A stretch of 64,000 bases of DNA from Hymenobacter caeli. Its GTDB lineage: Bacteria; Bacteroidota; Bacteroidia; Cytophagales; Hymenobacteraceae. The notes below the pieces were generated by a model, which worked only from the letters and a program-made list of their open reading frames with translations, ran no database searches and was not told where the DNA came from. This document shows positions 1 through 8,580 of the stretch, in pieces. The stretch lies in contig NZ_JABSNP010000005.1 of assembly GCF_013294115.1 (NCBI RefSeq), positions 62,001 to 126,000 of the forward strand, given 5' to 3'. Numbering within the stretch: position 1 is the first letter of the stretch; each line of letters opens with the position of its first letter. A program made the position numbers and the translations under genes.

Positions 1-1
1 C

Positions 2-2557
2 ACCGTCGGGGGCAAGGCGGCGGGGCTGTTCCGGCTCCGGGCGCTGGGGCTGGCCGTGCCCGACTTCGCGGTGCTGCCGGCCGAGCTGTTCGACCCGCTG
101 CTGGCCGGCCTGCCCACCGACGCGGCGGGCCTGGCCGAGCGCCGGCGCCGGCTGGCGGCCTTCGCGCTGCCGGCGGCGGTGGAAGCGCACTTAAGCGAAA
201 CCCTCGCGGCCTGGGATTTCCCGCGCCAGCCGGTGGTGGTGCGCTCCTCGGTGGCCGACGAGGACGGCCGCACGGCGGCGTTTCCGGGGCTGATGGATTC
301 GCGGCTGCACCTCACCACGCTGGCGGCGGTGCGGGCGGCCGTGGCGCAGTGCGCGGCCAGCGCCTACTCGGCGCGGGCCCTGGCCTACCGGCGGCGGCAC
401 GGCCTGGCGCTGGGGGCCCGGCCGGCCCTGGTGGTGCAGCGGCAGGTGGCGGCCACGGCGGCGGGCGTGCTGTTCACCACGTTCCCCGAGTACCCGCAGG
501 AGCTGGCCATCCACGCGGTGTGGGGCTTCGGCGAGGGCCTGGTAAGCGGCCTGCTCGAACCCGACGAGTTTTACTTCGACAAGCAAACCGGGGCCCCGAC
601 GCACCAGAAAACCGCCCTGAAAACCCAGCAGGTGGTGGCCGGCGCCGGCGGCGGCACGGCCGTAGCGCCGGTGCCGGCCGCCCGGCAGGCGCAGCCCTGC
701 CTGGGCCCGGCGCAGCTGGCCGAGCTGGTGGCGCTGGCCGCCCGCCTCGAGGCGCAACTCGGCGGGCCCCAGGACGTGGAGTTCGTGGCCACGCCCGGGC
801 GGCTGTGGGTGGTGCAGGCCCGGCCCGTCACGCAGGCCATTCCGGCGGTGGTGGTGTACGACAACGCCAACATCCAGGAGAGCTACTGCGGGGTGACGAC
901 GCCCCTTACCTTCAGCTTCGCGCAGCGCGCCTACGCCACCGTGTACCGGCAAACGATGCAGGTGCTGGGCCTGCCCGCCGCCACCATTAGGGCCCACGAG
1001 GCCGTGGTGGCCAACCTCTTGGCCCTGGTGCGGGGCCGGGTGTACTACCACGTCAACCACTGGTACCGGGGCCTGCTGCTGCTGCCCGCCTTCCGCCAAA
1101 ACAAGGCCGACCTGGAGCGCATGATGGGCCTGACCGAGCCCGTGGACCTGGTGCAGAGCCACGAAAAAACGGCCCGCGAAAAGCTCGTGCTGCTCCCGCG
1201 CCTGCTCCTGAACCTGGCGCGGCTGCTGGCGGCCTTCGGGCAGCTGCCGCGCCGCACGGCGGCCTTCCACGCGCACTTCCGGGGGCATTTTGAGCGGTTC
1301 TACCAGCTACCGCTGAATGAGTTATCGGCCCCCGCGCTGCTGGCCGAAAAAGCGCGGCTCGACGCCGGCCTGCTGCTGAACTGGACCACGCCCATCGTCA
1401 ACGATTTCCGGGTGATGATGGCCAACGGGGCCGCCCAGCGCCGCCTGGCCGCCGCCGGTATCGCCGACGCCGAGGAGTTCCTGAGCCGTTACCTCTCCGG
1501 CGACCAGCAGCTGGCCAGCGCCCGCCCCGCCTACGCGCTGCAAGCGCTGGCCCAGCGGGTGCGGCGGGAGTTTCCGGCGCTGCGCCCGCTGCTGCTCGCC
1601 CTGCCCCCCGATTTGCCCGCGCAGGTGCAACAGCAGGCCCCCGCGCTGCACCAGGACATCCAGCGCTACCTGGCCGCTTACGGCGACCGCAGCATCGGCG
1701 AGCTAAAGCTCGAAACCGCCACCATGCGCACCGACCCGCTGCTGTTTTTCCGCTACCTGCGCAATTATCTGCTAGAGGAGGTGGAGGAAACCGCCGCCCC
1801 GGCCACTACTGCCCTACGCGCCGGGGCCGGAGCCGAGCTGGCCGCCCGGCTTCGCCCCCGCTCCGCCTGGTTCCGGCGGACCGTGCGGCGGCGCTTGCGG
1901 CAGCTGCAAGCGGCCGTGGGCCGGCGCGAGGAGCTGCGGCTGGAGCGCACCCGGCTTTTCGGCATGTACCGGGCCCTGTACCGCGAGCTGGGCCAGCGCC
2001 TGGCCCGCGCGGGCGCGCTGGCCGCCGCGGCCGACGTGTTCTACCTCACCGAAGACGAGGTAGCCGCCGCCGTGGCCGCGCCCGGCCCGGCCTGGGCGGC
2101 CCGGGCCGCCGGCCGCCGGCAGGAGTTCGCGCAGTACGAGCACGAGCCGGGGCCCGCGCGGATAACCGTCCCGGCCCGGCCCCCGGCGGCCCCCGCTCCG
2201 GGGGCCCGGCCGCCCGGCCACTGGCAGGGCACGGGCTGCTACGCGGGCCAGGTAACGGGCGAGGTGCTGTGCATCAGCGGGCCCGACGACAGCCTGGCGG
2301 TGGCGGGCAAAATCGTGGTGGCCGCCCGCACCGACCCGGGCTGGGCGGTGCTGTTCCCGGCCTGCCGGGGCGTGCTCATCGAGCGGGGCTCGGCGCTGTC
2401 GCACTCGGTCATTCTGCTGCGCGAGCTGGGCATTCCCACCATCATCAACGTGCCGGGCCTGCCCGCGCGGCTGCGCTCCGGCCAGCGCGTGCGCATGGAC
2501 GGGGCCACCGGCGAAATCACTTTACTACCCGATGCCGCACCCGATGACAACGCTTGA
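2..2557 (+). CDS. Rifampicin-phosphotransferase-like PEP/pyruvate-binding dikinase (5' partial)
   Basis: The frame is open from base 2 and already reads GGKAAGLFRLRALGLAVP, the usual start of a PPDK N-terminal ATP-binding domain, so the true start lies left of the window; the GTG at 56 is internal. In fragment numbering the ATP-grasp part covers about residues 1-275 (VVVRSS near 79, QDVEF near 257, QARPVT just after). A long middle domain (about 280-700) starts with NIQESYCGVTTPLTFSF. The C-terminal phosphohistidine swivel domain has SALSHSVILLRELGIP, with the catalytic His near 801. There is no C-terminal PEP-binding TIM barrel, so the order ATP domain - substrate domain - His domain matches rifampicin phosphotransferases rather than PEP synthase. 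By family, such enzymes use ATP to phosphorylate a substrate via a phospho-His. The substrate here is unknown; the neighbours suggest a biosynthetic role rather than drug resistance. Confidence 0.82.
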   Translation, partial: TVGGKAAGLFRLRALGLAVPDFAVLPAELFDPLLAGLPTDAAGLAERRRRLAAFALPAAVEAHLSETLAAWDFPRQPVVVRSSVADEDGRTAAFPGLMDSRLHLTTLAAVRAAVAQCAASAYSARALAYRRRHGLALGARPALVVQRQVAATAAGVLFTTFPEYPQELAIHAVWGFGEGLVSGLLEPDEFYFDKQTGAPTHQKTALKTQQVVAGAGGGTAVAPVPAARQAQPCLGPAQLAELVALAARLEAQLGGPQDVEFVATPGRLWVVQARPVTQAIPAVVVYDNANIQESYCGVTTPLTFSFAQRAYATVYRQTMQVLGLPAATIRAHEAVVANLLALVRGRVYYHVNHWYRGLLLLPAFRQNKADLERMMGLTEPVDLVQSHEKTAREKLVLLPRLLLNLARLLAAFGQLPRRTAAFHAHFRGHFERFYQLPLNELSAPALLAEKARLDAGLLLNWTTPIVNDFRVMMANGAAQRRLAAAGIADAEEFLSRYLSGDQQLASARPAYALQALAQRVRREFPALRPLLLALPPDLPAQVQQQAPALHQDIQRYLAAYGDRSIGELKLETATMRTDPLLFFRYLRNYLLEEVEETAAPATTALRAGAGAELAARLRPRSAWFRRTVRRRLRQLQAAVGRREELRLERTRLFGMYRALYRELGQRLARAGALAAAADVFYLTEDEVAAAVAAPGPAWAARAAGRRQEFAQYEHEPGPARITVPARPPAAPAPGARPPGHWQGTGCYAGQVTGEVLCISGPDDSLAVAGKIVVAARTDPGWAVLFPACRGVLIERGSALSHSVILLRELGIPTIINVPGLPARLRSGQRVRMDGATGEITLLPDAAPDDNA

Positions 2558-3614
2558 GCGCCTGCCCTACGCCGGCCAGCTGCCGGCCTCGTTTTTCGCC
2601 ATCCCGGCCGCCATTTACGCCGGCCTGCCCTACCGGCCCAAGGAAAACCCCGGCCTCACGCGGGAGCTGTTTGCGCTGCAAGCCGCTAACCACGAAATCA
2701 TTACCTATACCGACCACGCCCACCTGCGGCTGGTGGGCATTTTCCCGCACGCGGGGCCCGATGCCTATTTTGGCTTTTGGGAAACCACCGACGATGCCCC
2801 ACTCAACGAAGCCGCATTTGCCCTGCTGGCCGCCGACGCGCGGCAGCGGGGCAAGGCCACCCTGGCGGGCCCCTACCACTTCAACACTTTTCAGCGCTAC
2901 CGCCTGCGCCTCACCGGGCGGCCCTCCTGGCAGCAGTTCGACCGCGAGCCGGTGAACCCGCCCTACTACCCGGCCCTGCTGGCCCGCGCCGGCTTCGCGC
3001 CCACCCTGGCCTTCGAGAGCCGGCTGCTGCGGGCCGCTACGGTGCCCGAGGTGTACCGCCAGAAAAACCCGGTGCTGGAAAACCTGGGGCGCATTCCCTA
3101 CGATTTTATCCCCGTAACGGCCGCGAGCTGGGACGCGCTGGAGGACGAGCTATTCGCCTTAATTCAGCAAATATTCGGCGCAAACCCGGCGTACAAGCCG
3201 GTGTCGCGGGCGCAGTTCCGGCAGTTGTATAACCGGGAGTATGCCGCCCGGCTTTGCCCGCACTCCTCAGTGCTGTTCCGCGACCGGCACTCGGGCCGGC
3301 TCGCGGCCCTGAGCCTGTGCCAGCCCAACTACGCGGCCCTGCAACTACCCGCCGGCCAGGCCCCGGTTTTTACCCGCGACTATGCCCGGCTGCCCCGCAA
3401 AACGCTGCTTGCCAAAACCGTCGGCGTCCACCCCGATTTCCGGCGGCAGGGCCTCATGTCGCTACTGGCGGCCTACGCCATGCAGGGCTTCCGCGACTGG
3501 TACGAGGAAGTGCTGTTCTGCCTGATGCGGGCCGACAATTTCTCCCTGCAATTCACGGCGGGAATGCCGGTGGAAACGGCGCACTACGCGCTGTTTCAAA
3601 AGCACTTGTTGTAG
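2532..3614 (+). CDS. GNAT-like N-acyltransferase
   Basis: A protein of 360 aa that overlaps the end of the upstream dikinase gene by 26 nt, so the two are almost certainly co-transcribed and translationally coupled. The ATG at 2532 gives MPHPMTTLERLPY; the ATG at 2544 is an equally good start. The C-terminal third contains KTVGVHPDFRRQGLMSLL (about residues 293-310), which matches the acyl-CoA pyrophosphate-binding motif A of GNAT folds (R/Q-x-x-G-x-G/A). The N-terminal two thirds are not assigned and may form a degenerate second GNAT half, as in long double-GNAT enzymes. No signal peptide or membrane segment is visible, so it is cytoplasmic. The substrate cannot be told from sequence; the coupling suggests it modifies the product or substrate of the dikinase. 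Confidence 0.7.
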   Translation: MPHPMTTLERLPYAGQLPASFFAIPAAIYAGLPYRPKENPGLTRELFALQAANHEIITYTDHAHLRLVGIFPHAGPDAYFGFWETTDDAPLNEAAFALLAADARQRGKATLAGPYHFNTFQRYRLRLTGRPSWQQFDREPVNPPYYPALLARAGFAPTLAFESRLLRAATVPEVYRQKNPVLENLGRIPYDFIPVTAASWDALEDELFALIQQIFGANPAYKPVSRAQFRQLYNREYAARLCPHSSVLFRDRHSGRLAALSLCQPNYAALQLPAGQAPVFTRDYARLPRKTLLAKTVGVHPDFRRQGLMSLLAAYAMQGFRDWYEEVLFCLMRADNFSLQFTAGMPVETAHYALFQKHLL

Positions 3615-3727
3615 AGTAGGCGAACTGGCGGAACTCATCCCGGCCCGCCTGTATCGCCAAGAAATGCATCACAAGCATTTTGCTTGTTAATGTATTGTTT
3701 GTAGAGGAATTAAAGACGAGAAATTAA

Positions 3728-4300
3728 TTAATTACGTCGGTCAAATCGGCCGTTGGTGATGGTAATAGTTTTAGTGGAGTCCTGTGTTCCGACCGCAGTG
3801 AATTCAAAGGTGCCAGCCGATAAGCCCTGAGCTTTGTTGGTCGCGGTTAGTGTCACTCGGCCCGTATGCCTGGCATTGGTCACATACACTTCTGGGCTGT
3901 CATTTGTGCGGTAAGTGGCGTGGTTAAGAACAGAAGACGAAACGCCTCGCGGATAATATTGCGTATTCATATTCAGCAGGTAAGTGCCCATTGCGGGGTA
4001 AATTCCCGGCTGCGGGCCTTGTAGAAAAAGCATTACCTCTACCCCCTTCCCGTCAAGCTGTCCATCCATAAGCAAATAGTAGCTGTGGTCAAAGGCAAAG
4101 CCGCCTTGCAGCGCGGGCACGGGGGCGCTCAGGATGCCGCCGCCATACGAGTGGGCCACCAAAGCTTGTCCGTTTACCAAGCACCCAGCCGTGTTTTCGC
4201 CCTCCTGCGTAGCGGCCGGCAAGCTGGCTTCGGGGTCATCCTTTTTGCAGGCTGCCAGGCCCAACAAAATCATTAAGCTGGCTAATGGATAGATTTTCAT
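3728..4300 (-). CDS. Small secreted lipoprotein, DUF6252-like
   Basis: A protein of 190 aa starting MKIYPLASLMILLGLAACKK: a lipoprotein signal peptide with lipobox LAAC and the cysteine near residue 18, followed by charged KKDDPE. The ATG at 4300 was chosen over longer starts because it places the lipobox correctly. The mature part is rich in beta-strand-like stretches and resembles the small Bacteroidota lipoproteins grouped as DUF6252 (recalled similarity, moderate). It lies 76 nt downstream of the phosphotransferase gene on the same strand and converges on the GNAT gene across 113 nt of AT-rich DNA. Its base composition is clearly less GC-rich than its neighbours, which suggests a different history. 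Function unknown. Confidence 0.7.
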   Translation of the reverse strand: MKIYPLASLMILLGLAACKKDDPEASLPAATQEGENTAGCLVNGQALVAHSYGGGILSAPVPALQGGFAFDHSYYLLMDGQLDGKGVEVMLFLQGPQPGIYPAMGTYLLNMNTQYYPRGVSSSVLNHATYRTNDSPEVYVTNARHTGRVTLTATNKAQGLSAGTFEFTAVGTQDSTKTITITNGRFDRRN

Positions 4301-4376
4301 GGGGAAAGTGGAAAGGCTCGGTTGGGCGGCGTGGTTGAAGAAAGTGTTTTTTAGTTGCGCGTGAGTAAAACTGAGG

Positions 4377-5612
4377 CTAGGCCAGTACCAAGCTTGATTT
4401 GCCGCGTAGGGCCCCGCCAATTTCCAGCACCTGCTCAACTGCCGTGGCGGGCGCTTCTCCGGCGTGTTCCAGCGTGTCGAAATAGCTGTTGACCACCCGG
4501 GGCAGGTAGGGGTATTCGCTCACGGAATGGGCCATCAGGTACAGGCCCAGGCGGTGCAGGCCGAAGTCGAGGGCGGCCAGGTCGAAGCCGGTGCGGAAGG
4601 CGGCGCGGTCGGCGAAGCGGCCGGTGCGGGCGTGCAGGCACTGGCGGTAATACTCCAAGTACGCGGCCCGCAGGTGGTAGCGGTCAGCGTCGAGCACGAA
4701 GCACAGCAGCTCCACCACGTCGTACTGGGGCACGTGGTAGGTGGCCAGCTCCCAGTCGTAGGCGCAAAATTGCAGGCGGCCATCGGCGCGGCGCTTGAAG
4801 CAGGTGTTGCGCGGGTTCAGGTCGTTGTGCACCAGGGTTTTGGGCATGGCGGCCAACGTCGCCCAATACGCGGGTATTTCGGCAATGGCGGCGTGCAGCC
4901 GGGCCGCCCGCGCCGGCGGGTACAGGCCCGGAAAGCGGGCCGCCGCGTTGGCCAGCAGCGCGGCCCACAGCGGGGCCAGCCGCGCCATGAACGCGCCCGA
5001 CGGCACGTCGGCCCCGTGGGCCGGGGGCTGGTCCTGGGGCCCCACCAGGTGCTGGGCGTGCCAGCCGGCGAGCTGGAACAGCGCCGTGCGGATGTGGCCG
5101 TCGGTCCACTGCCCGGGGGCCATCACGGAGTTGAGCAGCTCCACGTCGTCGAGGCATTCGAGCAGCACGAGGTAGGTCTGGTGGGCCTCGTCGGCGTGGG
5201 TGGCCCACACCTCGGGCAGGATGCCGGCCCCCGCCTGCCGGTAGGCGTGCAGCTCGCGCCAGTGGGTGTGCTCGAAGCCGGTGAGGGCCTGGAACTGCGG
5301 GTACACGGCGGCCACGTCGCCCCCGCAGGCCCGGGCCAGGCCCGCCAGCATGGCGGAAATTTCGGAGCCCGCCGGCTTAATTTTCATTACCAGCCGCCGG
5401 GTCTGGCGCTGGCCGTCGGCGTGCAGCGTCACGGCCAACCCGAAGAGGCCCACCGGCTTATCGGAGCGCCCGGCCGTGAGGGCCGTCAGGATGCTGGCCG
5501 AGCTGTCGAGGGGAAACGGCACCACCGCCTCCACCCGGATGCGCCGCTGCGGGGCGTGGCGCTGCATAATGGCTTCCAGGAAAGCGGGGCAGAAGTAGTC
5601 GGGCCGGGGCAT
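4377..5612 (-). CDS. APH/choline-kinase-fold phosphotransferase
   Basis: A protein of 411 aa with the hallmarks of aminoglycoside/choline/ecdysteroid-type small-molecule kinases: catalytic loop LVHNDLNPRNTCF (H-x-D-x4-N, near residue 260) and the metal-binding CAYDWELATYHVPQYDVVEL (D-x-E) about 25 residues later. An N-terminal lobe Lys is plausible in LVMKIKPAG. No signal peptide or membrane segment is seen, so it is cytoplasmic. By family it transfers the gamma-phosphate of ATP or GTP to a hydroxyl on a small molecule. Here the acceptor is unknown; the nearby BtaA-like enzyme and AMP ligase point to an amino-alcohol, homoserine-like or lipid head-group acceptor (inference). It is separated from the DUF3419 gene upstream by a 230-nt AT-rich gap, so it may have its own promoter. 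Confidence 0.8.
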   Translation of the reverse strand: MPRPDYFCPAFLEAIMQRHAPQRRIRVEAVVPFPLDSSASILTALTAGRSDKPVGLFGLAVTLHADGQRQTRRLVMKIKPAGSEISAMLAGLARACGGDVAAVYPQFQALTGFEHTHWRELHAYRQAGAGILPEVWATHADEAHQTYLVLLECLDDVELLNSVMAPGQWTDGHIRTALFQLAGWHAQHLVGPQDQPPAHGADVPSGAFMARLAPLWAALLANAAARFPGLYPPARAARLHAAIAEIPAYWATLAAMPKTLVHNDLNPRNTCFKRRADGRLQFCAYDWELATYHVPQYDVVELLCFVLDADRYHLRAAYLEYYRQCLHARTGRFADRAAFRTGFDLAALDFGLHRLGLYLMAHSVSEYPYLPRVVNSYFDTLEHAGEAPATAVEQVLEIGGALRGKSSLVLA

Positions 5613-5842
5613 GGGGCGGGGGTTGAGGAATGGAAAGTGGATTTCTTCCCAATGCTACCACCGCGCATAGCAGTATTACCAGCCAATATTTTACTTTTAA
5701 GGACTTTTTTTTAAGGCTTAAAGATGAGTCAGTATTTTTCCAACATATTTTAAATCAATATTTTGACAAATAAAAAAAAGCTGCTGTTGCGGAAATAATC
5801 AGACTTTTTAATTTCCCAGAACCTTACCATTTTGGGCTTCAT
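5613..5842. other. AT-rich intergenic gap, probable promoter of the phosphotransferase
   Basis: About 230 nt between the phosphotransferase and DUF3419 genes, both on the minus strand. The part from about 5690 to 5815 is strongly AT-rich with A and T runs, in sharp contrast to the flanking genes. No open frame is credible and no strong hairpin was found. A promoter for the phosphotransferase-lipoprotein pair is the simplest reading. Confidence 0.4.
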
Positions 5843-6961
5843 TTAGCCGCCCGTAGCACCCGTCGGCACTGCCGCCGCTTCCCACGCCAGCACGCGCACG
5901 TCCCGAAAATAGAAGCAGCCTTCGGCGGCCGACAGCCGCGCCGACTCCGCCGCTTGCAGCGGCACGCCCGGCGCGGGGGCCCCGGCCTGCGCTTGCAGCA
6001 GGTTCCAGAACACCAGCCGCAGGGGCCCCGGGCGCTGGCCCAGCGCCCGGCATACCCGCGCGAACTCGGCCGCGCTCACGTACTCGAAGATGTTGGACAA
6101 GCTGGCTTTGGTGACATCCTGCCCCGCCAGCGAAAGCAAAAAATCGGTGGCCTCGCCGGTGCGGATGCGCAGGGCCGGCAGCCGGGCGCGCAGGCGCAAG
6201 TAGTTGGCCGCCTGGTAGCAGGGCGGCAGCACGGCCTGGGGCAGGCCTTCGGGGCCGAAGAAAAAGAAGCGGAAGAAGAAGTTGTCGCGGGCCAGCTGGG
6301 CCCCCAGGTGCCGGCGCAGCCGCTCGTAGAACGCCGCCCCGCCCGACTCCGTGGCGTGGGCAAACAGCCGGGCGTCGCGGCCCTTGCTCAGGTTGGCGTC
6401 GTCGAAGTACTGAATGAACTGCTCGCGGAAATCGGTCGGCTCCAACTCGGCCCGGAAAAACGCCGCCTGGGCCCCCACCGCGTCGAACGCCAGCAACTGG
6501 CGCAGCGCCGCCTGCCGGGCCGGGGCCAGGGTGGGCAGGAAGGCCGTGACGTAGCTTTCCAGCCGCCCGGCCGGGAAAATACCAGCCGGGTTGGCCGCAA
6601 AAAACGCGCCCCAGTATTCTTGCTCCGGGGCGGGCAGCGTGGCCCGCACCGGCGGCCAGGCCGCCGCCACGGCCCCGGGCCCGTCCAGGCCCAGCAGCCC
6701 CCGAAACACCGGGTACGGGTGGAGCGCAACCACGTGCTGCTTGAGGCGCAGCAGCGCGTTCTGGGCCGGGTTCAGGTCGATGGCCGTGACGCGGGCCGCC
6801 GGCGTCAGCAGCGCGTTCAGCACGTTGCAGCCCGCCCCGGTGACGACGAGGGCGTGGTCGGCCGGGCCCAGGCGCAGGGCCCCGTGCAAGGTGGCGCTGC
6901 TCTCCCACACCAGCGCGTAGCGCAGGCTGTCCAGCACCAGGGCCTGAAATTCTGACTTCAT
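5843..6961 (-). CDS. DUF3419 / BtaA-like S-adenosylmethionine 3-amino-3-carboxypropyltransferase
   Basis: A protein of 372 aa. The N-terminal Rossmann-like methyltransferase fold is clear: VVTGAGCNVLNALL (residues 39-52) is the SAM-binding glycine loop and AIDLNPAQNALL (60-71) is the acidic strand end, both close to BtaA/DUF3419. BtaA-type enzymes transfer the 3-amino-3-carboxypropyl group of SAM to diacylglycerol, forming diacylglyceryl homoserine, the first step of betaine-lipid synthesis. Later segments with IQYFDDANLSKGRD and SLSNIFEYV fit the family's C-terminal half. The gene starts 11 nt after the stop of the AMP-ligase gene, so they form one transcript. No BtaB methyltransferase is in the window, so the end product is probably not DGTS itself, or the methylation gene lies elsewhere. 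Confidence 0.78.
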   Translation of the reverse strand: MKSEFQALVLDSLRYALVWESSATLHGALRLGPADHALVVTGAGCNVLNALLTPAARVTAIDLNPAQNALLRLKQHVVALHPYPVFRGLLGLDGPGAVAAAWPPVRATLPAPEQEYWGAFFAANPAGIFPAGRLESYVTAFLPTLAPARQAALRQLLAFDAVGAQAAFFRAELEPTDFREQFIQYFDDANLSKGRDARLFAHATESGGAAFYERLRRHLGAQLARDNFFFRFFFFGPEGLPQAVLPPCYQAANYLRLRARLPALRIRTGEATDFLLSLAGQDVTKASLSNIFEYVSAAEFARVCRALGQRPGPLRLVFWNLLQAQAGAPAPGVPLQAAESARLSAAEGCFYFRDVRVLAWEAAAVPTGATGG

Positions 6962-6972
6962 AAAGCGGGGAA

Positions 6973-8412
6973 TTAGCGAAGCTGGTCGTAGCGAATTTTG
7001 GAGTGGTGGCGCTGGTCCACGGGCAGCCGGGGCCGCCGGTGAATGGCCGTCACCAGCCCCGGCGGGAACTGCGCGGCCAGCACTTGCCGGATGGCCGCTT
7101 CGGTGGCCGGGCCCTCGAAGTACACGACGAAGCCGCCCACCGCCGCCCGGGCCGCCACCCGCCCGATGCCCGGCAGGTGCTGCAACACGTGCTCAAGCTG
7201 GTAGTGCTGCACGCCCTGGTGGAGGGCGGCGTTGCCCTGGCGGCCGGTGAGCCACAGCTCCCCGGCCGCGTCGAAGTAGCCGAAGTCGCCGGTGCGCAGC
7301 CAGCCATCGGCGGCGGCCGTGGCCACGTGGGGGCCCCGCACGGTGATTTCGCCCACCGCGGCCCGCAGCGGGCCGGGCAGTAGCAGCTCGCCGCAGGGCA
7401 GCAGCCGGCACGCCAGCGACGGCTGCACCGGGCCCACGCGGTAACCGCCGCGCGGATCTGCCGGGGCCCCGGCCGTGAACTGGCGCACCGCGATGGGCTC
7501 GGCCTCGGAGGAGCCGTAGATGGCGTGCACCGCCGCGCCCGCAAACACCTGCTGCAAGTCGCGCAGCAGCCGCTCCGGCACCGGCGAGCCGCCCACGCCC
7601 AGGCCCGCCACGGCCGGAAAGCCGCCGGGCCAGGCCCGCAGCGCGGGCAGCAGCCGCTGGAAGTAGAACACGTTGCCGGTGAGCGTGTGCACCTGCTCGG
7701 CGGCCAGCTGCCGCACGAGCCGCGCCGGGTCGAGGCCGGGCAGGTCGGCCCAGGACAGCGCCGGCAGCACGCTGGCGATGCCCGCCGAAAGGTTGTGCAG
7801 CAGCACGTTGGGAAACAAAGGGAAATCGCGCTGGCCGGCCCGGGGCGGAAAAATCTGCTTGAGCACGGCGTGCTGCGCCAGCAGCACCTGGTGGCTGCGC
7901 ACCACCTGCTTGGGCGGGCCCGTGGAGCCGGAACTGTGCGAGATAAGCGCGGCCTGCCCGGGGGGCACCAGCTGCGGCGGTTGCAGCGGGAAGGGGCCCG
8001 CCGGCAGGCGGCTGGCCGCCAGCCACTTCGGCCCCAGGCCCCGCACCAGCCAGCCCAGGGGGCCCCGCAGCGGCCGGGGGCCGATGGCCACCGCCACCCG
8101 CCCCCGGCGCACCAGCCGCAGCAGGCCCCCCGCCGAAACGCCGGCCGGCGGCAGCACCGCCGCGCCGCCCTGCGCCAGCACGGCCAGCAGGGCGCAAATC
8201 AGCTCGAAGCCGACGGGCAGCAGCAGCAGCACCCGCTGCCCGGGCCGCACCCCCTGGCCCGCCAGCGCCTGCCGGTAGCCGGCCACGCGCTGCGCCAGGT
8301 CGTGGCCGGTGTAGGTGCGCGCCGGCCCCGCAGCGGCGGGCCAGGCGAGCAGCGTCTGCTGCGGCTGGGCGGCGGCCCGCGCCAGGATGGACGAAACGAA
8401 GTTGGCAGCCAT
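6973..8412 (-). CDS. AMP-dependent acyl/aryl ligase (adenylate-forming enzyme)
   Basis: A protein of 479 aa of the ANL superfamily. P-loop SSGSTGPPK (near residue 160), YGSSEAEP (near 300), LRTGDFGY (near 372) and the catalytic Lys in HHSKIRYDQL near the C-terminus are all present, so both half-reactions look possible: acid plus ATP to acyl-AMP, then transfer to a thiol. The frame stays open to 8859, but the start MAANFVSSILARAAAQP at 8412 fits the family's N-terminus and avoids overlap with the divergent GNAT. The length is slightly short of the usual 500-550 aa. It is first in the operon with the DUF3419 gene (11-nt gap). Substrate unknown; a fatty acid or small carboxylic acid is likely. 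Confidence 0.83.
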   Translation of the reverse strand: MAANFVSSILARAAAQPQQTLLAWPAAAGPARTYTGHDLAQRVAGYRQALAGQGVRPGQRVLLLLPVGFELICALLAVLAQGGAAVLPPAGVSAGGLLRLVRRGRVAVAIGPRPLRGPLGWLVRGLGPKWLAASRLPAGPFPLQPPQLVPPGQAALISHSSGSTGPPKQVVRSHQVLLAQHAVLKQIFPPRAGQRDFPLFPNVLLHNLSAGIASVLPALSWADLPGLDPARLVRQLAAEQVHTLTGNVFYFQRLLPALRAWPGGFPAVAGLGVGGSPVPERLLRDLQQVFAGAAVHAIYGSSEAEPIAVRQFTAGAPADPRGGYRVGPVQPSLACRLLPCGELLLPGPLRAAVGEITVRGPHVATAAADGWLRTGDFGYFDAAGELWLTGRQGNAALHQGVQHYQLEHVLQHLPGIGRVAARAAVGGFVVYFEGPATEAAIRQVLAAQFPPGLVTAIHRRPRLPVDQRHHSKIRYDQLR

Positions 8413-8580
8413 TGAAGGGAAAAGGGCTGAACGATAAGCGGATTCCGCGCCCGTGGAGCCCGGCCGGCGGGCGGCAAGGTAAGCCGCCGACGGGCCGGGC
8501 ACGGACCCAAACGATGCCAGGGCCTTCTTTTGTATCCCCCTGCTTTTCTTCGCCTGCTTCCCTGCTTTTCCCTGCCGCTC

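Noticed and set aside
4464..5714. A 416-codon plus-strand frame opposite the APH-type phosphotransferase
   Set aside because: No motifs; the minus strand carries the kinase catalytic loop.
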